Part shown: piece after piece, positions 23,225 through 35,127 of the stretch
Numbering within the stretch: position 1 is the first letter of the stretch
Layout: every line of letters begins with the position of its first letter
Source of the DNA: Anaspis maculata
Taxonomy: Eukaryota > Arthropoda > Insecta > Coleoptera > Scraptiidae
NCBI GenBank assembly: GCA_949128115.1
Contig: OX421961.1
Coordinates: 106,996,363-107,060,362 of the forward strand
Length of the DNA stretch: 64,000 nt
Reading direction: 5' to 3'
The notes under the pieces: model-generated
Databases searched by the model: none
What the model was told of the DNA's origin: nothing
Seen by the model: only the letters and a program-made list of their open reading frames with translations
Position numbers and translations under genes: made by a program

Positions 23225-23409
23225 TTCTTGTCAAAATGGCAATACAAATTTTGACGTGGGTGACATAAATTCCACATAAATAATTATCGCTGTCAAAAAA
23301 ATATCGCTCATCATAAACCGTACCAAATTCATTGTAATTATCGCTCCGCTCCGCTCAGCTCAGCTCAGCTCAGCTCCGCCAAAAATCGCTCATCATAAAC
23401 TAAGCTTAA

Positions 23410-26003
23410 TGGCTATGGACCTTTTCAATAAAGGCGGTCTCTCTCGCACGATTTACGTCACAGCCCCACATGACCGCAGTGTAGTGACGCGCACTTCATA
23501 ACGAACGGAGTTTCCCTTGGAGATATTAGCCGCCGTTATAGCTAGACACCACCAGCTGCGCGATACGAAGGCGCACGCATCTGTCTCTCTTTTCTGAAAA
23601 GGTCCATTACTCATTCGGATGCTTTACGACAGTCGCCAAGGCTCGTGTCGGCAAACTGCATCCTCATGAGTAAGAAGCAATAATTACCCGCTTGTTGAAT
23701 AATGTACTATTCTGTGAAACTTGCAATTGCTTGCTTGGAAATTTTCCAGTTTCAATTTTTTCATGACTCCAGGCAAAGCCCAACTTCACAATGTATTTTT
23801 GAATTGAAATAAGTTACGGCCAAGTCAGTCAGTTCAACTACTATAAACTACAACAATACAACAAACTACAATATTAAGCACTTAGACTTGACGCTTACCG
23901 TATATAATGTAGTACAACGAAATTGCATTTGAAATGACAGCTCGGGGGCCGTGAAATTTGAAATTTTCGCTAGAAATAAAGCGTTTCCCAAGTTAGATCG
24001 CACTCATAATAAAAGGTTTTTCATCATTTTGTGAACGTTCGATGATAATCTATAGTGAGTTCACTCCTACCGTGATTCTAGTCGGCTGAGAAATTTTACT
24101 GTTTGGCATTGTACACTTGACGTCCAACTGCCAAGGGTGCGTCTGGCTCGAGTCCCGAAAAGGTAATTGTTGACGACCACTACTTCTCGACTTCAGCCAC
24201 CAACTTTTCACGGTAGGTAGACACCACCACAACATCACGTTCGTCGACCGTGGTTTCCTGGGGAAACCACTATTTCCACTGTAAAATGCCCCTTCTTTCC
24301 ATTACTTGTCCTACGACGTAAGTACATGCAAGAAGGAGACGTCCTATATAGCTGTTTAAGTGGTTGCCTAACTCTTAGAAAATGCTAGTCGAGAAGTAGT
24401 CGTCGTCAACAATATGCGATATTCAAAGGCACGACTTGCGCTGTAGGTTCGCAAAGCTAGGGGATAGAACTCATGCGTCTGCGCGAGCTAGGAAAAGTCA
24501 AAACCTGCAGATTTTCAGCCATCGATTTAACAAAGGAAAATCGATGACAAGAAACTCTTGATTTCCATGCTAGATTATGCGGAATGATGTTGTCCATGTG
24601 CATTGTTGTCGAAAAAATGAATTCCGCGCGTATCGTGCTCCGAAAAGAACGAAAAAGCCGTTTTCAGTGTATAACTGGTTGCCTAGAAGGTGATGTTTTT
24701 TGGGAACACACATGAAATGGAACTGTAATGTTCTTTTCGTACGGTTTTTGCAGCCAGGCACTCAACAAACCGCCTGTCATTTTTGAAAAAAAAAACAGAA
24801 AACACAAAACCTCTGATATAATTATTATACATATAACCCGATTAAATTTTAGTCACCATTTGTTTACATGCAGTTTCATGCCATTGACTGACAGGACGGC
24901 AACCGTAAGGCAGAGAAGAATACTAGAAGTAGGGCGGTATTTTCAAAAACACACCAACTGATAAACACGTCACCATATTTTCGCTTCTTGTGTATCTAAA
25001 ACTGATCCGTCATTGCTGGTCTTGAACACAATGAAAGATCAAGAAACACTCTTTTTTCCATACCTTATTTGAAAGTTTCGTTTCCAGCCGTTTCAATAAT
25101 ATACAATGTTGAAATTACGCTTTTTACATGTGTTAGCATACGGCACTATTCTCAAATCCCCTAGCATGGTTGGTTGCGCCAGCGCAGAAATGGCACTGAA
25201 TTTCGCCTATTACCCCCGAAAAATAGGTTATTGAAATTATGGGTGGGTTATCTGTGCTTGATGTTTCACTTCCAGATCTAATAATACTTGAAAAAAGAAT
25301 GGGGAGAAATGTAGCCGTAACACTATTTTATATGGATATTAGAGCCATATAATTACATACTTGAGTTTTCAAACAGCAGTGCAACCAACTGCTAAGCTCT
25401 AGGGAGTTTTCAAATTTCAGATTTGGAAACTTAGGAACAAAATCTCACAGCCAACTAGAATCACGATAGAAGTGAACGTATTGTACCATATTAATTGTAC
25501 TCGACCTCCATAAACACATTATTTCTAACGCAAACGTCTAATTTCACAGCCGCCCGAGATGTCATTGCAGTTGAATTGTACCTATTATAACGTACCTATT
25601 TACTTACTTACTACACATATGAATTAACGAGTAAATTATTTTAAAATTAGTTGAGTAATTATTATAGTGAAGAAAGTAAAAAATTAAAAGTATAGAGTCG
25701 TGTAAATATGAAAAAGCCGCTCCTATTTTCCTATTTACTCTCGTATATCACCTCGCACTCGCACCCACCCAGGGTCAACAAAATTTTCCCAGACCCCAGA
25801 CGTGTTTGTTTCTATTTGCATACAAATCATTACTCCGACTCGTAAGAATAAAGAAAATTGGTCATATAACTTATGAAATATACATAAATTACCGACTCGA
25901 GCAAATAGGATAATTTCAATCCATTATTCAAATTAATTCCGATAACATTGAACTAATGACATGAAATGCGCTTATATGCGGCTCAACGCGCTATTCGTAG
26001 TAA
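23410..26003. other. Non-coding intronic stretch
   Basis: No gene is found. It contains a 27-bp inverted repeat (24166-24192 with 24387-24413). Otherwise I see AT-rich sequence with scattered ACCTACC words. Confidence 0.45.
24166..24413. repeat. 27-bp inverted repeat with a 194-bp spacer
   Basis: ATTGTTGACGACCACTACTT... at 24166-24192 recurs inverted at 24387-24413 with a single mismatch. Similarity stops sharply on both sides. It could be a small TIR element of 248 bp, but no clear target duplication is visible. Confidence 0.6.
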
Positions 26004-26075
26004 GACTCCGTGGCGCAACGGTAGCGCGTCTGACTCCAGATCAGAAGGTTGCGTGTTCAAATCACGTCGGGGTCA
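26004..26075 (+). tRNA. tRNA-Trp (CCA), second identical copy
   Basis: The 72 nt match the gene at 17247-17318 base for base, with anticodon CCA at 26036-26038. The internal promoter elements are both intact (A box TGGCGCAACGG, B box GTTCAAATC). Downstream T-runs (TCATTTTTTTCC) provide a polymerase III terminator. The two overlapping 90-codon ORFs here (25961-26247) are accidental readings of the tRNA. Confidence 0.97.
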
Positions 26076-29000
26076 ATCATTTTTTTCCTTTTTTTTCTTT
26101 GAAATCTCATTCAAAAAATTCACCTTGCCGTTATTTAACGTTAAAAACTCATTTCACAATTTTTTCGGTTCAGTTCAGACCACACCATCGAACAACAATA
26201 ATAATTTCCGAATTCGCGGTTTTGATCTGAATCTGCTTACGCTCTAATCTCTAATAAAACTAATCAGTTCAATAACTAATTTGAAAATTAAATAATTGTT
26301 GTTGTGCTTTGTGGGTTCAAACACGCCCATTGATTTTGTACATTACTGAAATAATACGTAGCAAATTATACATTAAAATAACACTGCATTGGCCAAAACG
26401 AGATCGTGGTTTTGTTTGGAAATATTTCACTCTGCACCATGTTTGCAATGCATATTATCAATGTATATTGTGTATTATTGTTGCAATATTTTTGTATTTG
26501 TTTGGGCCGGCAAATATTTCATAAATTAATTTCCGTGTATTTTCATGTTGCGCATGCAACATTCAGATAATTGCTATTGTTGTATTGCTGTATTGAAATT
26601 CGATGTGATTCCGTCCACGACAAAAAAGTGATATACGTACAAAGAATGTTTTTTCCAAGAAAAAAAGCGAGAGAAAAAGGATAATGCAAGTGTATATTTG
26701 GTTGCCTACCCACTGCGGGGCAAATTTGAGTTTCGCAAGAAAACTGCGTTTCGGCACCCTGGACAGGCTGAAAAAGCTTCGTGAAGGTTTCATAACAGCG
26801 AAACATTTTTCGCTAATCAAAATAATGCCGTTCATTCCGTCTCTTCCACGTAAATGTGGCTGGTAATTAATTCTCCACCTACGCATGTACTAAGCGCGCG
26901 TATAACCCACCCCAACGCTCTCACCTCCCCTTGCCATTTAATTTCGTTAGTTATTCTAACCTAGCACGGAGCCAATTAGTCAAAATGTCACGACTTACAC
27001 TCACAATATCGAATTACTACTACCTTCTCCACTACTATACTGACTGTTTCAGTCGTGTATATTATTCCAATGATGGATCTTGCTAATTACATTTCCGCCA
27101 GCGATGTGGTACCGCTGACTAGACACAGTTTGTGAATGCGAAAAAAATCAATTAGAGAGAGCTTTTGTGAAAGCATTCCCTGGTTTTTTCCTGTGACATT
27201 TTCATTGATTTAATTATCATAATGAAAATGTATTTTCCAGTCTGCTGCCCTCACGCTATAACGACAGAGCTTTTTAAAGCCCCCGTTGTCACCGCACTCT
27301 CCGGATGCTTTATGTAAATTAATGTGCGACTAATTTTGTGCTTGCGGAGTCCCCATTTTTTCTTTCCATCCATCGAAGGAATAATAGAACAATTACCCGT
27401 GCATTGCCCGCCGGCGAGCGATTATTTGGAAATCTTGCTTGCTTGCCTGCTTACCCCGTTTTTACAGTCAGTCTCGCCTCATTTCCTTTGCATTCCAGCC
27501 ATTCAAAAATAGAAAACCGAGCTGCAATTTCCTGAAATAGTCTGGAAAAGATTGTATGAGCAAACTTGCGAACGCTAAACAGGTAAACACTCTATTAAGG
27601 GTCGTCCCTGGCGGCCGTTCCGTATTTATTAATTCAATTGAGCAAACATCAAGCCTAAGGAAAATTTAATCATTTGTCGGTAATTAATTACGCGAGACAG
27701 AACATGTCTCCTTGATGGAGTATGGATTAGGACCAAAGGGCCAACACGGGAAATAATTGTGGTGCCTCAATAATTCAAGTTTCGTTTCCACTTCGGGATG
27801 ATATTTTTTCCCCGTGAGAAAGGGAAGCCGCGCACTACACCACCTGGTAATTTGTAAGGTACCCCTCCATGAATAACTAAACAGAGGGTTGGGGGTGTGG
27901 GTTTCTTCGATTTTCCGAGGGTAGGTGTATAGGTATGCTCGAGTGGAAATTCTGCTGTTTGCTTTTGTGGCGTTTTCGAGGGTTGGAAATTGATAGACAT
28001 GGAGCGCTGGGGTCAAGCAAGTCCGGCCAGGAAGGGATGGCTCAAATTAGTGCGAAAGTGATTAGTTTTATTTTGTTTGGGCTTTTGCTATAGACGCCTG
28101 TTGCGTCTGGTAAAGGGATACCAGTCGATTTTCCCCTTCAAAGTTCCGCAGCAAGAGCTAAAAGAACCAAAATCGAAATAAAGATTGGACAGTCGAGATG
28201 AGGACATGAGGCTTCGCGCTGAATCAAGTGGTTTTACCTACTGTATGAGGTATCTATCTATACTTGCATCTATACCTAAACATTGATGCCCGGTTTCAAG
28301 AACGAGGTAGTAAAGTTTGCTGCGGAGCAAATGTATTATCCGTTTCACCCCTATTTGCCACACAGCAAGCTATGAAAAATTTCAGTGATATTGGTACGCC
28401 TGAGACACATAGGTGGTTTCACGCAGTGGAGGTTATGTAGCTCTGACAGTCTGACACGTGGATGACGCCGCACCATGGGAGAAAATTCGGGCTGGGATCC
28501 TAGCCCGGAAAAATCGAGGAAAAAATGGCGCAGCAGGTGCAGGTGAATTATTATTTATTTTTCACGATTCGGGGGCGACATCTTGACCCCTAAACATCCG
28601 AGCCCGGGGAGGGGGAGAAACTCCTTACATCCGCTGCAAATACCACTATAATTATTGACAGTACCACCAGGTGTTGGATGCATAATTGGGAACAAAACTA
28701 TGAGCTTTTATAGAGGTGATGGACAGGAAGCAGGTATGGACTAGGTTCGACTAAGTTTTTAGGCACCAGCTCCCTGTCCAAGAACCAAAACGTAAATTGC
28801 TTGGCTCCAAGACAAACTTCAACTGAGAGTGAAGGAACCGGTAGGTTTCTACTTCCCCCAAAAACTATCACGGCTCCATTCACTGCCATATTTTGGGCCA
28901 TATATGCGGAATAATTTTCGGCATCTTGTGATTTGACGTTGTCGAAATTTGTCAATCAACTCATGAGCTGTCATCAGCACCCTAAACACAACAAAACAAC

Positions 29001-30286
29001 ATCATGGCTTGCTGTGCGGAAAATAAAGGTGAAACGGAAAATAATCCGGTTGTAAGAAGAGGGTATCAAATTCAATTAATTCAATTCAATTAATTTATTG
29101 TTCATAAGAATAATGCATTCTTTTAACAAAACAACGGTACCAAACAGGCTGTGGATGAGGTTATTGAGGTTGTCACACATTTGAACTACATGCGTAGTTT
29201 TATGCGGGTACCTAAAATGTCGAATTCGACACTTTCACCCACTGAAATAGCGCACACTTGCCTGGGTGCCTCCTAGCCCTGTACGGCGGATACAAAGCTG
29301 TTGTATATACCAACAACGCGGATTTTTTTATCGCAAGGTATTGCTTGGCCAAAGTATGAGTGCTTCGCTGATAACGATGTGTTGTGGGCAACTGGGAGTA
29401 CTGGGACTGTGATCGTGCGACGAAACTTGAACAATCCTGGGCCGCTAGTTACATTGTATCAAGCATGGGTCAAGGTGATATCTAGTGCTGATTCAGTAGC
29501 TCCAGAACAGCTTTTGACGGCAGGGAATACTGCAGAAGTCGTCGGCATGAACAACAGCGAAGAAATTTAGAGGAAGGAAGGACACTGAATGCCGGATTTA
29601 TCAAGTTTTTCTTTGGTACAAAAATCAATCTCACGCACTAAAAATGGCTGCCTCTTTTCTGTTGTCTAGTTTCACACCTAATCCCACAGACCCTAATCGT
29701 ACCAAAAAATATGTTTTAGCTTGTATGACTGGTTGCCCACACCCACTAGTCGAAATTCTCCACTTCTGATGATTAAATTGAAACTCAAGCGTATACTGGC
29801 GTCGAATTAGGCCTGGCAGTGTTTTTTTATCTTCTTCCGTGCATCTTTTTCCATGCACAATCTCAGCTCTGCTTTCCATTTTCAAATTTTGTTCAAATTT
29901 TTGTTTGACTTATGTCAGTCGTCACCCTAGACCAGGGATCATGCTCAAGACACGTCTCTATTTACGCTATCAAATAGCCTACCATTTGATACCGAGTTTG
30001 GTACCGAAGCTAATTTGCTCCGAGCAAATTTGAGTTTCTTGCAACCGGGGGTGAGAGACAAGAACTACGGACGAAACTGTACAAAATTTCGTGCTACTAA
30101 GGGCGCGTTCTATTAATATAAAACGAGATCTGCCTTGAAAGCTTAAACCCCATTTCAACTGCTCGGATACGTTGGCTAGTAAAGTCGCTTTTTTGTGGTG
30201 TACCTACCAGCTACCTACATACCGCTTGTACTTTAGACTCTCTCCAGGGACTACGCAACGATCCAAGTATAAGTCTATGGGACTAG
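26076..30286. other. Long non-coding stretch, one doubtful ORF
   Basis: No gene with a recognisable domain. Blocks such as 26860-26960 and 27660-27700 contain TAATTAATTA-type homeodomain words and may be regulatory. An 89-codon frame at 29301-29570 has a protein-like composition but no ATG start and no identified family. A 50-bp gap separates two outward ORFs at 28955 (minus) and 29007 (plus). Confidence 0.4.
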
Positions 30287-30288
30287 TA

Positions 30289-30492
30289 GGCCATCCACAA
30301 TGATGTTAATGTTAACGTGATGTTCTCGGCAATGGTAATGTTAGCATTCAAAGTAATGAGTTTCAAATGATGACGTTCACAATCATGTTAGTAGCTATGG
30401 TAAGCATTTACCATTGAAACTCGTTGCTTTGAAATGCTAACATTACCATTGCCGATAACATTACGTTAACATTAACATCATTGTGGATGGCC
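30289..30492. mobile_element. MITE, 204 bp, TA-flanked, ends GGCCATCCACAATGATG
   Basis: GGCCATCCACAATGATGTTA at the left recurs inverted at the right end (TAACATCATTGTGGATGGCC). The arms extend about 70 bp and include ACATTACCATTGCCG-type words. TA is at 30287-30288 and 30493-30494. No coding capacity. Confidence 0.85.
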
Positions 30493-30494
30493 TA

Positions 30495-31316
30495 TATGGC
30501 TTTTGCTAACTTACCGTGAGTGATTGTTGGCATTGCTTGCTCTGAGCTACTCCAATGATGAGATAAAACCAACCATACGTGGCAGAAACGTATACGGTTT
30601 TTAGCTTCGCGCTCATGGTGTTCTTGGCAACAAACGAACAACCCTTGTAAAGCGGTGGCCCCGGTAGCTGCCGATAAAACTGTAACTGCAAAGACGAGAA
30701 GTTCTGTGGTTATGCTGGTGATAATGGGAATCGCACCTGTCCTTGACGCAGCCAAAAAAAAAGAGGAGAACTCGCAGGAACGAACGGTATAATACCTGAG
30801 GGCAGGTGCAGCCAGCAATCGGACGACGTGACCTCTGCATCTGCACGGTCTCTGATCTGCACCGAGCACACTTTGGCGGTTCGGGTTTGTGCGAGCGTGT
30901 GTGCCGCTGCATTTGCACCGCACATCGTCATCACGTCATCAAACTATAATTTAGCAAAACGTTCCTTTTGCGGAGGGCAAAAAAAAATCGTCTGCAACTC
31001 GTGACTTGCGTCCGGAGGTCGCAAAACCTCAGTATGCACGCTATACGAATGAGAGCTCAGCCCCCACATCAGATGTCAAGGTAAAATTATTGGCATTGTG
31101 AAAATCACATCGAAAGATGGAATGATATGGATATTCTACAAAGGTTTCACCTTTCACATTTCTAATACTTGACTACAGAAATATTTTTATTTGAATTTGA
31201 AAAAAAAGTGACAAAAGTGCGAGATATCTGTACTTACTATAAAGCAGTGAAAACCTTACGCAAAATAAAATCAATTCTCGTATCATTTGCACATTGCACT
31301 TGCATAGAATGTCGAC
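30495..31316. other. Non-coding, locally CpG-rich
   Basis: Stretch 30770-30930 is richer in CpG and contains repeated CTGCACC/GTGCAG words (ATCTGCACGG, ATCTGCACCGAG, CATTTGCACCGCACATCG). The overlapping minus-strand ORFs here (up to 143 codons) have no recognised domain and are probably a composition effect. It could be a regulatory element or alternative promoter. Confidence 0.35.
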
Positions 31317-31319
31317 TTA

Positions 31320-31469
31320 GGCCCAGTCTTACGAAACCGGGATAAGCTCGGTATAACTATACTCGGTATAATCTCCTAGGTTACCATTGTCCTCGCCTTT
31401 GTCAGCATGCCATTTATCCCAGGTTTACCTATACTCGAATAGTGCTATTCCGGTTCGTAAGACTGGGCC
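31320..31469. mobile_element. PIF/Harbinger-type MITE, 150 bp, duplication TTA
   Basis: Ends GGCCCAGTCTTACGAA...TTCGTAAGACTGGGCC are flanked by TTA at 31317-31319 and 31470-31472. The GGCC start and TTA duplication are classic for PIF/Harbinger MITEs. Inside are further inverted words (ACTATACTCGG / CTATACTCGAAT). No coding capacity. Confidence 0.85.
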
Positions 31470-31472
31470 TTA

Positions 31473-33350
31473 GTCAAGTTTTTTCAAGGGAATTATTGAG
31501 ACGTACATATATTATTATTGATTGAATACCTACCGGGTCTTCCTGTTTTTCGAGGTGAAATTAGGTATCAAATCAGAAAGTTTCAATTTATCAATCCGGC
31601 GTTGTTTTGTTTGAAACCAATTATTGCCGGACAATCCAGCAACGTCGGTTGGTCTATAATTGGTAGCCAATTTCCGCGCATTGTCCCGGCCGTAACCTGC
31701 AAACAAAGTAAAGAAAAAAACTATGCTAACAATCAAAGAAATAGAAGCAAGGCGACGTTTCCTGTCAATAGTTAGTAAATAAACCGGCCATTGTGCTCCG
31801 CCTGCACCTCAAGCATAGCAAGAGATCCTCGTTTTACTCCCATTTGATGCGGTAGTTTTAAACTCATTGATCGTAGTCAGCAGTGCGCTTGTTGTACAAG
31901 TTAGTTTTCTTTTCGTAAAGAACATTATCTGTACGTGAGTTCATTACCAAAGGAATAAAAGCACTATAGAAACAGAAGAAAAACACGAACCGAAAATAGT
32001 GACTTTCCGAGTGATAAAACTCGCTATAGAGCCACATAAACCGGACGTATATAATGAACTAAATATTTAATCGCTGCAAAAATTCTCTTTGTGATATTTA
32101 TTGCGTTCGGAGGGGACGTTTATGTGCTTTCAACTTCCTTCCTCCCGAAGAAAGCTCGACGGCGTAACTCTAGTGAACGGCACCGGACGACGACCTAAAA
32201 GCCATAATTTCTTCTTGGGTTCTTATGTGTTGAAATGTTGCGACCCATAACTCAAGCCTTTGTCCTCTTTCAGAATTTCACCATACAGGTGTCTGTCCGC
32301 ACTCGATAATTAATGGCCACTGGCATCGTGTGTGTGCGCGAGTGCCACCAATTTGCATAAAGTGGGTGACGTTTAAATGCAACTTAAACTGCTTTGAAGA
32401 TAAAATCTGATGCGGCATGCCTTGGCGCTGTTATTCCTTAATTTTGCACAATATAAACTCGAGGCGAACCGAAGCGCAATTATGAACTTCCTTGAGCTTA
32501 TGGCTCCATGGCGAAACTAAACCTAATCGTAACCCACCTGTACTTTATTGTGCTGTGTTAATCAACTTCTCTAATATAGAACAGTGTGCCGAAAGATTAG
32601 CAAATAAAGACTTTTTCTGATGTGATGATGGTGTAAGTGCTGAATCTGATGATCATTCCTGTAATCATTGAAAAACACGCCATCAGTCAAAAATTGAATT
32701 AACCATTCACGACGTGGAGTCTTTCTTCAAGAAGCGGAAACGCGTCCATCCAAGACGGGCCGACGGGAGATTTATGACGCGCCATCGGGGAAAACAAAGA
32801 ACCGGAGGGCGCCGCCGCCGCCTCGCGAGGAAACCACCCTAACAAGGTGACGTATGTCGGCGATACGTGTGCCAAGGTGGTGTGCTCCGCATAAAACGCC
32901 GAAATAAATTCCTCGAATGTCTGATGCCGGGGGTAGGTACATTTTTAAACCGGCCGATAAATTATTCGTTTCCATCCAGCATGCAGGTAGTAGTAGGTGG
33001 ACTTGAGCATCCACATCCAGCAAAGGCCCGGACGGGAAACTGAGAATAAGGAAGACCTAGTCTGGGGCAGATCCCAGGGAATACAGTGAAAGATTACTGT
33101 TCTTTTTAAATCACTTGTCAACGAAGGCTTTTCCTGAAGTTCCACTCCATTATTCCCTGAAAGCAGTACCTACCAGTTTTCCATTGCTGAGTTGGCAATT
33201 GATCTGTGCAGAGGCGGTGAATTCACTCGTGGGCTTTGAGATTCACCCCTCCCTTACACTTTTTAGGTGGCGTCAAAGACGTACCTATATACGTACCCAC
33301 AAGTAATATCTCACTTGAACCTCGGTTTTTGTAATTTTATCCCTACTCTC
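31473..33350. other. Non-coding stretch
   Basis: No gene or complete element is seen. A GC-rich block with GGGCGCCGCCGCCGCC lies near 32806-32826. ORFs of 60-85 codons on both strands look random. Confidence 0.4.
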
Positions 33351-35127
33351 CAGTGACCCTAAGCAATTAGTCCAGTGAAATAGAGCAAAAATCGGGCCAA
33401 ACCGGAAATAAATTCGGAAGTTCACGAAATTTGGTGTTTCAATGCAGAATTTAACGTAGAATAACATACTGGGATTTCCGGAAATTCCAAGGCTTGGAAT
33501 TTTTTTTAGGACCAATAAAAGACCGCCATCCTATAAAATTTTCGTTTTTTTCTGAATAACTTGTAAACTATCACCTTTAGAACACAAACACCGGCGAAGC
33601 AAATGTAGCCTGTTTAATTACCAAGAGATCAGTACCAAATTAATCACTTTGTAGTCAATAGTCTTTGAGATACAGCGTCTTCAAGAACGCAGTGAAAATT
33701 ACTCAACATTTATTTCCGGATTTTACGGAACAATCTGCATAGTATCAGTGCAGGGGCGGTAACGTGGACAGCAAATGTGCGGATTTCAATGTGTTTCACA
33801 TGTGTGGAAAGCCAATTCAATATTCGGTATCACAGTTTTGTCTAGAAGTCGCCAACTTCAAAATGATACTTTTCCTCGACCTTCGAAATTGATACTTGAT
33901 GTCCCGAAGAATCCGCCAAAATCGATTTTTTTCATCTCATGCCATTTGCTTAATGTTTAATGTAGAGCAAAACCATTCAGGAAATATATGAAGTATAAAA
34001 TATCAAAAAAACAACATGTTTTGGAATTTTTTCCCTAGTGATGGTTCTTGAGATATATGTGTTGAAAGACTAGAACGATCTATTTAGAAAAAACATAGAT
34101 AGTCCGGACACGAACTGCTAAATACTGTATGTACATTTGATGATACAAAATGCCACTTAGCATGCGTATTGAATATACTTATGTACTTTACACGTCTGCC
34201 AAGTGGCATCTTACACCTCAAATGCAAGGTCCGTACAGTATTCAGCAGTTAGTGTTCGGACTACCTATCTTTTTTTCTAAATAGGTCGTTTCAGTCTTTC
34301 AACCCATATAACTCAGGAACCATTACAGGGAAAAAGATTCCGAAATACGGGGTGTTTATAAGAAACTGTGATCGCGGCAGGCATGGGTCAGGCCAAAAAA
34401 CGCAGTAACAGGCGCAATTTTAGTGATCGAAAGCGGATTCCAAAGGCGATGCGATCACAGACGTTTATAAACACCCGGTATGTTATTTTTTTGGTATTTA
34501 ATTCTTCATACATTCCCTGGATGGTTTTGCCCTACTTGAAAAATTGGGCAGATGTTATGGTAGATATGAAAAAATCGATTTTGGGGATTCTTCGGGACAT
34601 CAAGTATCAATTTCAAAGGTCGAGGAAAAGTACCATTTTGAAGTTGGCGACTTAAAGACAAAACTGTGATACCGAATGTTGAATTGGCTTTCCAAACATG
34701 TGAAACACATCAAAATCCGCACATTTGCTGTCCATGTAACATCTCCTGAACTGACACTATGCAAATTGTTAGCAAAATCCGGAAATAAATTTTGAGTAAT
34801 CTTCACTGTGTTTTTGCAGACGCTGTATCTCAGAGACTATTGACCACAAAGTTATGAGTTTAGTACTGATCTCTTGAGAATTTGACGGGCTACATTTGCT
34901 TTGCTGGTTTTTGTGTTCTAAAGGTGATAGTTTACAAGTTATTCAGAAAAAATCGAAAATTTTCAAGGATGGCGCTCTTCTATTGGCCCTAGAAAAAAGC
35001 CAAGCCTTGGAATTTTGGGGAACTTCAGAATGTTATTCAACCTTGAATTCTGCATCGATCCACAAAATTTCGTCAACTTCCGAATTTATTTCCGGTTAAA
35101 ACCTATTTTGACTGGACTAAATCCCTG
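33351..35127. mobile_element. Foldback element, about 1.78 kb, invaded by a 131-bp MITE
   Basis: Left words (TTAGTCCAGT, ACCGGAAATAAATTCGGAAG, GTAAACTATCACCTTTAGAAC, CCGGACACGAACTGCTAAAT) recur inverted in the same order on the right up to about 35127, with the centre near 34170. Terminal bases appear to be CAGTGACCC/CAGGGATTT, but no clean target duplication was found, so the ends are approximate. The right arm is longer than the left because of the MITE 34348-34478. ORFs 33775-33960 and 34600-34806 are mirror readings of the arms. Confidence 0.8.
34348..34478. mobile_element. 131-bp MITE copy 1, ends CGGGGTGTTTATAA / TTATAAACACCCGG
   Basis: It is flanked by TA (34346-34347 and 34479-34480) and inserted in the right arm of the foldback 33351-35127. 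The interior includes GGTCAGGCCAAAA and ATTCCAAAGGCGAT. The same element lies at 47385-47515 in the opposite orientation with exactly the same length. Confidence 0.9.

Larger units (their letters stand above)
21489..23406. mobile_element. TIR element, 1.92 kb, duplication TAA, PIF/Harbinger-like target
   Basis: Ends AGCTTAGTTCATGATGAGCG and its inverse (CGCTCATCATAAACTAAGCT) are flanked by TAA at 21486-21488 and 23407-23409. A TWA 3-bp duplication is the hallmark of PIF/Harbinger elements; the termini themselves are not diagnostic. Subterminal repeats are striking: TTCAACTTYTATCGC...AATCGCGGCGATTTT occurs twice on the left (about 21614 and 21746), GAGCTGAGCTGAGC near the left end mirrors GCTCAGCTCAGCTCAGC near the right, and ATCGCTCATCATAAAC occurs twice on the right. 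The interior (21777-23230) contains several protein-like segments. Confidence 0.75.

Noticed and set aside
25961..26247. Two overlapping 90-codon ORFs
   Set aside because: They are readings through a tRNA gene.
28698..29090. Divergent small ORFs separated by about 50 bp, as a bidirectional promoter
   Set aside because: Neither ORF has a recognisable domain and no promoter element stands out.
30492..30934. Overlapping minus-strand ORFs up to 143 codons
   Set aside because: Several frames are open at once in CpG-rich sequence and none shows a domain, so composition is the simpler explanation.
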